A DNA stretch of 5,026 nucleotides from the NCBI GenBank assembly GCA_015489295.1, contig WGAB01000062.1, forward strand, positions 1 to 5,026, in the 5' to 3' direction. The stretch is from Caldifarciminota bacterium (lineage in GTDB: Bacteria > WOR-3 > Hydrothermia > WGAB01). Shown piece by piece: positions 1 to 5,026 of this stretch (positions are counted from its first letter, which is position 1; each line of letters begins with the position of its first letter). The position numbers and the translations under genes were made by a program. The notes below the pieces were generated by a model. That model was not told where the DNA came from and ran no database searches. It saw only the letters and a program-made list of their open reading frames with translations.

Positions 1-984
1 GAATACCACTACACCCTGCCCAGCCGGTTGCTCAGGGAGGGCCTGGACTTCATGGCTGCAGCCATGATCTCGCCCCGGTTTGACGAGGAAGAGCTCCACC
101 GGGAGATCCAGGTGGTGATGGACGAGTTCCGCCGCGACTTCTCCCAGCCCACCTACCAGCTGTACCAGGAAACCCGGCGAGCCTTTTACGGCCCCTGGTT
201 CTACCGGAAGAATGTGATCGGCGACAGCGCCCAGATCAAGCACGCCACCCGCGACCTGATGCTCCAGATCCAGCGCAACTACTACAACCCCAACAACTGC
301 AACCTCATCGTGGCCGGCGACCTGGATTTCGCCACCGCCCGCCGGTACATTGAGGAAGCCTTCGGCGGCTGGAAAAACCAGGCCCCGCCGCCCCAGGTGG
401 ACCCTGTGCCCCATGTGCAGGAGAGCCGTACGGTGGAACTCCGGTTGCCGGCGGAGCACGCCTATGTTTATGTGCTCTACGCCGGGCCCAATGTGGGACA
501 GCAAACCGAAGACACCTATGTGGCCGATCTCCTGGGCACCCTGCTGAACGCTCCGGGGTCCCGGTTTCAAACGGTGTTCGTGGATTCGGGGCTCGCCACC
601 TCGGCGTCCTTCGGCTATTACACCCAGCGCTACGGCGGCGAACTTAGCTTTTATTTCGTGACCGAGCCGGAAAAGGTGCCCCGGCTCCGGCGGCGGCTCG
701 CCCGCTTTGTCCAGGAAATGGCCCAGCCGGAGTTTTACACCGAGGAGGCCCTGGAAAACGCCAAACGCGCCGTGGAAATCGACTACCTGAAGGATCAGGA
801 GGTTCCCAGCCGCTACGCCGTGGGCCTGGCCTTCTGGATCACGGTGACCGGCTACGACTACTACCGGACCTATGTAGAGCAGATCCGCGAGGTGCCTCTG
901 GACGCGTTCCCCGACTTCGTTCGCCGGTACCTGGTGGATCAACCCCATGCCACGGGGATCCTTTATCCCACCGAGGAGAAGTAG
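1..984 (+). CDS. M16 family zinc peptidase, catalytic-type subunit (5' partial)
   Basis: The frame is open from the first base of the window, so the gene starts upstream; 327 residues are visible. An in-frame TTG at 28 is not the start, because family-like sequence continues before it. The opening part matches the end of the first M16 domain: a 'REIQVVMDE' stretch in which Glu42 (bases 124-126) aligns with the third zinc ligand of the HxxEH...E site. The HxxEH helix itself would lie just outside the window. The second, non-catalytic half follows, including 'GSRFQTVFVDSGLATS' at about residues 187-201. There the Arg/Tyr pair typical of M16 C-terminal domains is replaced by Phe193 and Thr200. 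M16 enzymes cleave peptides, often as two-subunit clamshells. The next gene, 2 bp downstream, encodes the probable partner. Family is confident; substrate is unknown, and the catalytic HxxEH is assumed, not seen. Confidence 0.9.
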   Translation, partial: EYHYTLPSRLLREGLDFMAAAMISPRFDEEELHREIQVVMDEFRRDFSQPTYQLYQETRRAFYGPWFYRKNVIGDSAQIKHATRDLMLQIQRNYYNPNNCNLIVAGDLDFATARRYIEEAFGGWKNQAPPPQVDPVPHVQESRTVELRLPAEHAYVYVLYAGPNVGQQTEDTYVADLLGTLLNAPGSRFQTVFVDSGLATSASFGYYTQRYGGELSFYFVTEPEKVPRLRRRLARFVQEMAQPEFYTEEALENAKRAVEIDYLKDQEVPSRYAVGLAFWITVTGYDYYRTYVEQIREVPLDAFPDFVRRYLVDQPHATGILYPTEEK

Positions 985-986
985 CC

Positions 987-2279
987 ATGCGGAAAACCAG
1001 CATCTGGATCTTCGGATGGACCCTGGCGGTGCTGGCCGCCGGGTGCACCTCGCAACCGGCCCGGCCCCAGGTGGAACGGGTGCACCTGAAGAACGGGTTG
1101 CCGGTGGTGCTCTATTCCCTGCCCGAGGTGCCCACGGTGTCGGTGGGGGTGCTGTTCAAAGGGGGTGCCGCCAAACTGCATCAGGGCGAAGACGGCCTGG
1201 AGTACCTCGCCGTGAGCGCGGCGCTCCAGGGCTCCGAGAACCTGCCCTATCCCCGGTTCCGCGAAGAGGCCTACGCGTACGGCATCGACCTCTCGGTGCA
1301 GCCGCCCCGCAACGACTTCCTGCTGGTCACCGTGCGCGCCGTGGAACTCTACGCCCATAAGGCCGTGCGCCTTCTGGCCGACGGCCTGATGCACCCCGAG
1401 TGGAACCCCACGGCCTTTGAAAAGGTGCGGCGCCAGCTCCTGGCCCGGGCCCGCATGAAGGAGCAGAACCCCGACGAGCGGGTGTGGCTCCGGCTCAACC
1501 AGAAGTTCTATGCCGGGCATCCTTACCAGGTGCGGCCCGACGGCACCCCGGAAACCCTGGAACGGTTCACCCTGGACCAGGTCCGGGCCTACCTGCCAGC
1601 CCATCTCACGGCCTCCGAACTCCTGATCGGTGTCACCGGAGCCTTTGACCGGGACAGCGTGCTGGCCTGGCTCAACGAGACCTTCGGCACCCTGCCCAAG
1701 GGGGACTACGTGGACCCCGAGGTGCCGGCCTTCTCCCGGCCGGACAGCGACCTCGTGTACCACGAAACCATGCCCATCATCACCGCCTACTTCGCCGCCA
1801 AGTTCCCTGCACCCTCGCCCCGGGAACCCGAGTTCCCCACGGGCTTTGCTGCCATGCAGGTCCTTTCACAGGCCCTGGGGGATACCATCCGCACCGGCTA
1901 CGGCCTGTCCTACGCCGTGTGGGCGGGCCTTTCCCTGAACCGCGCCAATTACGGATACCTCTACTTTTCCAGCACCGAGCCGGACAGGGCCCTGCAACTT
2001 TTGAAGAAAACCCTGCACGCCTTCCAGGCCCGGCCCATCACCCCCGAGGAAAAGCAGCATGTGCTGAACCTGTGGCAAACCCTCACCTACATGCGGGAAT
2101 CGTCGTCGCAGTCGCTGCTTTCCAGCCTGTTGACCTACGAGTACCTGGGGCCGGGGGCCGAGATGGCCCTGGACCTCGTCCACCGGCTGGAACAGGTGAG
2201 CCCGAAAGAGATCCAGGCCTTCTTGAAGCAGTACCCCGAGCCCTTTGTGGGGTATCTCCTGGAGCAACGCCGGCCATGA
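987..2279 (+). CDS. M16-family lipoprotein lacking the zinc site, probable partner subunit
   Basis: This 430-residue protein starts at ATG 987, with AGGAG at 974-978 eight bases upstream. The N-terminus is a lipoprotein signal: Lys/Arg near the start, a hydrophobic stretch (about residues 6-18) and AAGC with Cys20 as the lipidation site. Thr21 follows, so there is no Asp retention signal; in a diderm this would favour the outer membrane. The M16 fold is recognisable from 'LKNGLPVVLYSLPEVPTVSV' (34-53) onwards. At the zinc-site position the sequence is GLEYLAVS (70-77), so His, Glu and His are replaced by Tyr73, Val76 and Ser77 and the protein should not bind catalytic zinc. The second domain keeps an Arg/Tyr pair, Arg302 and Tyr309, in 'IRTGYGLSYAV'. 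Known heterodimeric M16 enzymes divide labour this way, so the upstream peptidase is the likely partner. The stop overlaps the next start as ATGA. Peptide substrate is unknown. Confidence 0.9.
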   Translation: MRKTSIWIFGWTLAVLAAGCTSQPARPQVERVHLKNGLPVVLYSLPEVPTVSVGVLFKGGAAKLHQGEDGLEYLAVSAALQGSENLPYPRFREEAYAYGIDLSVQPPRNDFLLVTVRAVELYAHKAVRLLADGLMHPEWNPTAFEKVRRQLLARARMKEQNPDERVWLRLNQKFYAGHPYQVRPDGTPETLERFTLDQVRAYLPAHLTASELLIGVTGAFDRDSVLAWLNETFGTLPKGDYVDPEVPAFSRPDSDLVYHETMPIITAYFAAKFPAPSPREPEFPTGFAAMQVLSQALGDTIRTGYGLSYAVWAGLSLNRANYGYLYFSSTEPDRALQLLKKTLHAFQARPITPEEKQHVLNLWQTLTYMRESSSQSLLSSLLTYEYLGPGAEMALDLVHRLEQVSPKEIQAFLKQYPEPFVGYLLEQRRP

Positions 2280-2482
2280 GCCAGCCCTATGTGGAAGTGG
2301 AATTCCGGAACCGGGTGATCCCGGTGGACAAACGGGTACGCCGGGTCCTGGACGTCCTGCGGCACCTGAACCTGAACCCGGAGGAGGTGCTGGTGTTCCG
2401 CAACGAGGAGGTGCTCACCGAGGACGAGCCGGTGCGGCAGGGCGACCGCCTGTTCATCTTGGAGGTGGTGTCCCGCGGCTGA
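2276..2482 (+). CDS. ThiS/MoaD-like ubiquitin-fold protein (possible sulfur carrier) with Arg-Gly C-terminus
   Basis: This small gene encodes 68 residues. The ATG overlaps the lipoprotein stop (ATGA, 2276-2279), with a distant GGAG at 2261-2264, so translation is probably coupled. The open frame extends upstream, but that part is a shadow of the lipoprotein gene. The pattern is that of beta-grasp sulfur carriers: two N-terminal strands (VEVEFRNRVIPV), a helix with 'VLDVLRHLNLNPEEV', then 'VLVFRNEEVLTEDEPV', 'QGDRLFILEVV' and an end at SRG. ThiS, MoaD and TtuB-type carriers end in Gly-Gly, whose last Gly is adenylated and thiocarboxylated for thiamine, molybdopterin or tRNA thiolation. Here Gly68 is kept but residue 67 is Arg (CGC, 2474-2476). 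No E1-like or thiolation partner lies in the window, so the pathway cannot be assigned. The length is closer to ThiS/TtuB than to MoaD. The fold call is good; the function as a sulfur carrier is inference. Confidence 0.8.
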   Translation: MSQPYVEVEFRNRVIPVDKRVRRVLDVLRHLNLNPEEVLVFRNEEVLTEDEPVRQGDRLFILEVVSRG

Positions 2483-2483
2483 C

Positions 2484-3239
2484 ATGCCTTCGCTGCCCCA
2501 GCGGGTCCGCACCCGGGCCGTAGTGTTCCGCCGGATTCCCTATCAGGAGGCCACGGCCATCTACGAACTCTTCACCTACCGCCTGGGGCGGATCAAGGTG
2601 CTGGTGCGGGGGGCGCGGCGCCCCAAAAGCCGCTGGGTGTCCACCTTAGAGCCCTTCCATGTGATTGAAGCGGTGGTGCACCGGCGGGATACCCGGGAGA
2701 TCCAGACCCTCCAGGAAGCCCGGATCCTGCAGGCTTATCCGGCCCTGCGGGCCTCTTACGACCGGCAACGCGCGGCCGCACTCCTGTTTGACTGGATCCG
2801 GCACCTGGTACCCGAAGACACCCCGGCCCCGCGGCTCTACACCCTGCTGGAACGCGTGTTTCATCAACTGGCCACCTACGGCCCCTCGGAGGCCCTTTCC
2901 GTGGCCTTTCTGCTGCGGGCGGCGGAGGTGCTGGGGTATCCGCCCCGGCTGGACCGTTGCCGCCGCTGCGGCGATCGGCGGGTGGCCTATCTTGCGGCAA
3001 CTGAGGGAGGCGCCCTGTGCGCCTCCTGCGCGCGCCAGGCCCAGGCGCCGGTGGTGTTCGTGGGAACCCAGGGGCTGGCCGGGCTCCAGAAACTGCAGAA
3101 AACGCCCCTGAGCCAGGCAGGTGGTGAATCCGTTTCCGGCCTGCTGGATCCGTTGCTGGAATTTCTGGAAGGGGTGATGGACCTCAGGCTGCCCCGTCCC
3201 CGGGCTCCACAATCACCACCCTGGGGCGAAACGCCTTGA
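2484..3239 (+). CDS. recO: DNA repair protein RecO
   Basis: RecO works with RecR and RecF to load RecA onto SSB-coated single-stranded DNA during gap repair and recombination. The 251-residue protein has the family layout. An N-terminal OB-fold carries 'RAVVFRRIPYQEATAIYELF' (11-30) and 'GRIKVLVRGARRPKSR' (35-50). A helical domain follows (about 85-150), then a four-cysteine zinc module with Cys159, Cys162, Cys179 and Cys182 (CRRC and CASC). The length is normal for the family. The ATG lies 1 bp after the preceding stop. The nearest Shine-Dalgarno-like run, GGAGGTG at 2461-2467, is 16 bases away, which suggests re-initiation after the upstream gene. The last ten or so residues ([12 protein letters not shown]) are proline-rich and look like a run-on beyond the usual end. 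The final 56 bp overlap panD on the other strand. Confidence 0.93.
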   Translation: MPSLPQRVRTRAVVFRRIPYQEATAIYELFTYRLGRIKVLVRGARRPKSRWVSTLEPFHVIEAVVHRRDTREIQTLQEARILQAYPALRASYDRQRAAALLFDWIRHLVPEDTPAPRLYTLLERVFHQLATYGPSEALSVAFLLRAAEVLGYPPRLDRCRRCGDRRVAYLAATEGGALCASCARQAQAPVVFVGTQGLAGLQKLQKTPLSQAGGESVSGLLDPLLEFLEGVMDLRLPRPRAPQSPPWGETP

Positions 3240-3525
3240 GTTCCTCGTCGTCCATCCAGGTATAGGCGGCGATGATCAGGAGGTCGCCGGGCTGGGCCAG
3301 CCGGGCGGCGGCCCCGTTCAGGATGACCTCCCCGGGCTTGCCCCGGATCACATAGGTGGAAAACCGGGCACCGTTGGTGATGTTGTAGATGTCCACCCGC
3401 TCATAGGGCACGAGATCAGCCTGTTCCATCAGTTCCGGCCCCAGGGTGATGCTCCCCTCGTAGCCCAGGCGGGTGCCTGTCACCCGCACCCGGTGGATCT
3501 TGGACTTCAGCACCAGCCGCTTCAT
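3184..3525 (-). CDS. panD: Aspartate 1-decarboxylase, pyruvoyl-dependent
   Basis: PanD decarboxylates L-aspartate to beta-alanine, which PanC then joins to pantoate. It is made as a proenzyme that cleaves itself between Gly24 and Ser25, turning the serine into the pyruvoyl cofactor. The 'YEGSIT' site is at exactly these positions (Tyr22 to Thr27). Other active-site residues are in place: Lys9 and His11 in 'KSKIHRV', and Arg54, Thr57 and Tyr58 in 'GARFSTYVI'. The 'LNGAAARL' loop starts at about residue 69. At 113 residues it is a little shorter than the roughly 126 of E. coli PanD, with the loss after the NGAAA loop and at the C-terminus; this looks like normal variation. The ATG overlaps the panC stop by 4 bp (ATGA on the minus strand), with GGAG eleven bases upstream inside panC, so the two are translationally coupled. 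The 3' end runs 56 bp into recO from the opposite side. Confidence 0.96.
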   Translation of the reverse strand: MKRLVLKSKIHRVRVTGTRLGYEGSITLGPELMEQADLVPYERVDIYNITNGARFSTYVIRGKPGEVILNGAAARLAQPGDLLIIAAYTWMDDEELKAFRPRVVIVEPGDGAA

Positions 3526-4382
3526 GGCACCTGGATCTCCATGTTGTCAATCAACCGGGCCGGGCCCACATGCACGGCCACGGCCACGAGCACCTGCTGC
3601 CCGGATTCCAGCCGACTTACGGGCTGGAGCGTCTCCGGGTCCACCACGGCCACATAGTCAATCTTGCGCACATGGGGATGCGACTCAATGAACTCGTACA
3701 CCTCGCGGATGATGCGGGAGGCGTCGCGTTCGCCGTTAAGGATGCGCTCGCGGGCCATCAAGAGCCCCCGGTAAAGCGCAAGGGCGGAACGGCGTTCCTC
3801 CTCCGACAGATAGCGGTTTCGGGAACTCATGGCCAGGCCGTCGGGCTCGCGGACAATGGGGCAACCGATGATTTCCACCGGCATGTTCAAATCGCGCACC
3901 ATCCGCTGGATCACCCGCCACTGCTGGTAATCCTTTTTGCCGAAGTAGGCCCGGTGGGGTTTCACCGCTTCAAAGAGCTTGGTAACCACCGTGGTCACGC
4001 CCCGAAAGTGCCCCGGCCGAAAGGCTCCGCACAGGGTTTGGGTGAGGTGGCCGGTCACCTCCACATAGGTGACATAGCCCTCGGGGTACATCTCCTCTAC
4101 CGTGGGCATGAACACGATGTCCACGCCGGCGCGTTCGCACTTGGCCAGGTCGCCTTCGGGGTCCCGCGGATAGCGTTCGTAGTCCTCATTGGGCCCGAAC
4201 TGGGTGGGGTTGACGAAAATGGATACGACGGTGACATCGTTGGCATCGGTGCTGCAGCGCACGAGGGACAGATGGCCTTCGTGCAGGGCGCCCATGGTGG
4301 GCACGAAGCCGATGGTCTTGCCCTGCCGGCGGATCTCATCGGCCACCTGCTGCATTTCCCGGATGCGTTCCACCACCTTCAT
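3522..4382 (-). CDS. panC: Pantothenate synthetase (pantoate--beta-alanine ligase)
   Basis: PanC condenses pantoate with beta-alanine using ATP, through a pantoyl-adenylate, to give pantothenate in the cytoplasm. With the ATG at 4382-4380 the protein has 286 residues. It shows the nucleotidyltransferase HIGH-type motif in '[10 protein letters not shown]' (28-37), '[20 protein letters not shown]' (54-73), 'FGKKDYQQ' (147-154) and the KMSKS-like 'LAMSSRN' (183-189), all in the usual order. A GTG at 4409 would add nine residues (MRQAVYFCH). I prefer the ATG because '[11 protein letters not shown]' aligns with the normal PanC N-terminus and because an AT-rich promoter-like patch lies immediately before it; neither start has a clear Shine-Dalgarno sequence. 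The gene sits 48 bp after fabD and overlaps panD by ATGA. panB, which makes the pantoate precursor, is not in the window. Confidence 0.96.
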   Translation of the reverse strand: MKVVERIREMQQVADEIRRQGKTIGFVPTMGALHEGHLSLVRCSTDANDVTVVSIFVNPTQFGPNEDYERYPRDPEGDLAKCERAGVDIVFMPTVEEMYPEGYVTYVEVTGHLTQTLCGAFRPGHFRGVTTVVTKLFEAVKPHRAYFGKKDYQQWRVIQRMVRDLNMPVEIIGCPIVREPDGLAMSSRNRYLSEEERRSALALYRGLLMARERILNGERDASRIIREVYEFIESHPHVRKIDYVAVVDPETLQPVSRLESGQQVLVAVAVHVGPARLIDNMEIQVP

Positions 4383-4390
4383 ATGGCAAA

Positions 4391-4419
4391 AATATACGGC
4401 CTGCCGCACGCCGTCGGAA
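4391..4419 (-). promoter_or_regulatory. Candidate panC promoter in the fabD-panC gap
   Basis: On the minus strand TTCCGA (4419-4414) is followed 17 bases later by TATATT (4396-4391), a weak -35 (3 of 6) and a good -10 (5 of 6). TATATT ends eight bases before the panC ATG, so a transcript would have a leader of about 0-2 bases. The same patch also reads TATTTTTG (4394-4387), which fits the TAnnTTTG -7 element described for Bacteroidetes-type promoters, though no TTTG -33 box is present. It is a conspicuous AT-rich island in GC-rich DNA. A 5-bp stem (ACGGC 4414-4410, GCCGT 4400-4396) followed by a T-run means a weak terminator for fabD is the alternative reading. Confidence 0.25.
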
Positions 4420-4430
4420 TCCAGAGAGGG

Positions 4431-5026
4431 CTAATCCGGCACCTGCTCCTCGCCGAACCCCGCCACTTCTATGCCCTCAAGGGTCCTGCGGGCCAGGCCC
4501 TGGAGCACCTTGCCGGGGCCGATTTCCACGAAGCGGCGCCCGCCCAGCCGGTACGCCTCCCGAAGGGAATCCACCCAGCGCACGGGCTGCCGAAGCTGCA
4601 CCTTCAGGGCCTCGCGGAGTTCCCGGGGATCGCGGGTGGCCCGGGCCGTGGCGTTGGGGATCACCGGACACCGCGGTTCCTGGAAGGGCAGGGTGTCCAC
4701 GAACTCGGCGAACTCCTTCTGGGCCGGTTCCATCAGGGGGGAGTGGAACGCTGCGGACACCCGGAGCCGGATCACGCGTTTGGTGCCCAGGGCCTTGAGG
4801 CGCTCCATGGCCTCCAGCACCGCGGCCTCTTCGCCGGAGATCACCACCTGGCCGGGCGAGTTGAAGTTGGCGGCCACTACGGTGCCCGAAACCTGGCGCA
4901 GCACGGCGTCAATGACCTCGGGTTCCAGGCCGATGACCGCGGCCATGGTGCCGGCCCTTTTCTCTGCCGCCTGTTGCATGAGCCGGGCGCGTTGGCCCAC
5001 GAGCCGCAGGCCCGTTTCAAAGTCCA
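4431..5026 (-). CDS. fabD: Malonyl-CoA:ACP transacylase (5' partial)
   Basis: FabD moves malonate from CoA to acyl carrier protein, supplying the extender unit for fatty-acid synthesis. Only the C-terminal 197 residues are visible; the frame stays open to the window edge. A GTG at 5000 is internal, since family-like sequence ('DFETGLRLVGQRARLMQQA') runs through it. Counting from the first full codon, Arg12 aligns with E. coli Arg117, His94 in 'AAFHSPLM' with catalytic His201, and Gln143 in 'QLRQPVRW' with Gln250. The His-Gln spacing of 49 is the same as in E. coli. 'NFNSPGQVVISG' (53-64) and 'EIGPGKVLQGL' (167-177) are further FabD signatures. The GHSLG nucleophile lies outside the window. 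Collinear with panC and panD, it is probably co-transcribed with them. A domain of a larger synthase is unlikely, because the stop follows the normal FabD end. Confidence 0.95.
   Translation of the reverse strand, partial: DFETGLRLVGQRARLMQQAAEKRAGTMAAVIGLEPEVIDAVLRQVSGTVVAANFNSPGQVVISGEEAAVLEAMERLKALGTKRVIRLRVSAAFHSPLMEPAQKEFAEFVDTLPFQEPRCPVIPNATARATRDPRELREALKVQLRQPVRWVDSLREAYRLGGRRFVEIGPGKVLQGLARRTLEGIEVAGFGEEQVPD

Noticed and set aside
963..1763. Long minus-strand open frame opposite the M16 lipoprotein gene (266 codons).
   Set aside because: Its translation has no recognisable domain, and the plus strand carries a clear M16 lipoprotein; it is an antisense shadow typical of GC-rich genes.
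1919..2275. Upstream extension of the ThiS/MoaD-like frame from a GTG at 1919.
   Set aside because: This part is Pro/Gly/Arg-rich low-information sequence in the shadow of the lipoprotein gene; the ubiquitin-like fold begins only at the ATG at 2276.
2610..2624. 6-bp GC stem with 3-base loop in the recO N-terminal region.
   Set aside because: It encodes the conserved Gly-Ala-Arg-Arg-Pro stretch of RecO and is explained by codon choice at high GC; no T-run follows on the plus strand.
3006..3026. Perfect 8-bp inverted repeat (GGAGGCGC / GCGCCTCC) with a 5-base loop inside recO.
   Set aside because: It falls in the codons for the Gly-Gly-Ala-Leu-Cys-Ala-Ser part of the zinc module, has no T-tract on either strand, and such palindromes are common in GC-rich coding DNA.
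2646..3212. Minus-strand open frame of 188 codons opposite recO.
   Set aside because: It is antisense to the confident recO gene, lacks any family-like motif, and would overlap panD.
3198..3226. Imperfect CCCCGGG / CCCTGGGG hairpin within the recO/panD overlap, considered as a bidirectional terminator.
   Set aside because: The stem has a bulge, the loop is 14 bases, and neither strand has a T-tract after it, so it does not meet the usual intrinsic terminator form.
4383..4409. GTG at 4409 as the panC start.
   Set aside because: It adds nine residues with no match to PanC N-termini, and the ATG at 4382 aligns with the family start.
4388..4414. ACGGC / GCCGT stem followed by TATATTTTT on the minus strand, considered as a fabD terminator.
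   Set aside because: Five base pairs with a nine-base loop is too weak to call; the T-run overlaps the better promoter reading. Kept only as an alternative.

Overview
This window is about 5 kb of GC-rich (roughly 60-65% by eye), densely packed bacterial chromosome. It holds seven protein genes and essentially no free intergenic space. Nothing marks it as mobile or phage DNA: there are no insertion sequences, tRNA, rRNA or CRISPR arrays. The taxon cannot be fixed from the sequence. High GC, tight gene packing and Arg/Pro/Glu-rich proteins would suit a GC-rich, possibly thermophilic, free-living bacterium. The lipoprotein signal fits a Gram-negative cell but does not prove one.

The plus-strand block (1-3239) runs as follows: the C-terminal three quarters of a zinc M16 peptidase whose start lies upstream of the window; a second M16-family protein that is a lipoprotein and has lost the zinc site; a 68-residue ThiS/MoaD-like ubiquitin-fold protein; and the DNA repair protein RecO. 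Junctions are 2 bp, a 4-bp ATGA overlap and 1 bp, so the four are probably one translationally coupled transcript. The two M16 proteins look like the halves of a split-active-site heterodimer. The first keeps the third zinc ligand but lacks the Arg/Tyr substrate-binding pair; the second keeps Arg/Tyr but lacks HxxEH.

The minus-strand block (5026-3184) reads fabD (partial, N-terminus outside the window), panC, panD. PanC and PanD supply pantothenate and its beta-alanine moiety, the precursor of CoA and of the phosphopantetheine arm of acyl carrier protein. FabD loads malonate onto that same arm, so the block joins cofactor supply to fatty-acid initiation. panC and panD overlap by ATGA. The 48-bp fabD-panC gap contains the only clearly AT-rich patch noticed in the window, which could be a panC promoter with an almost absent leader.

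The two blocks converge, and recO and panD overlap tail to tail by 56 bp with no recognisable terminator between them. I found no convincing new multi-gene system. The points most worth a second look are the Arg-Gly C-terminus of the ThiS/MoaD-like protein (Gly-Gly is usual) and its tight coupling to the M16 pair and recO, the complementary active-site losses in the M16 pair, the possible leaderless panC promoter, and the antisense recO/panD overlap.
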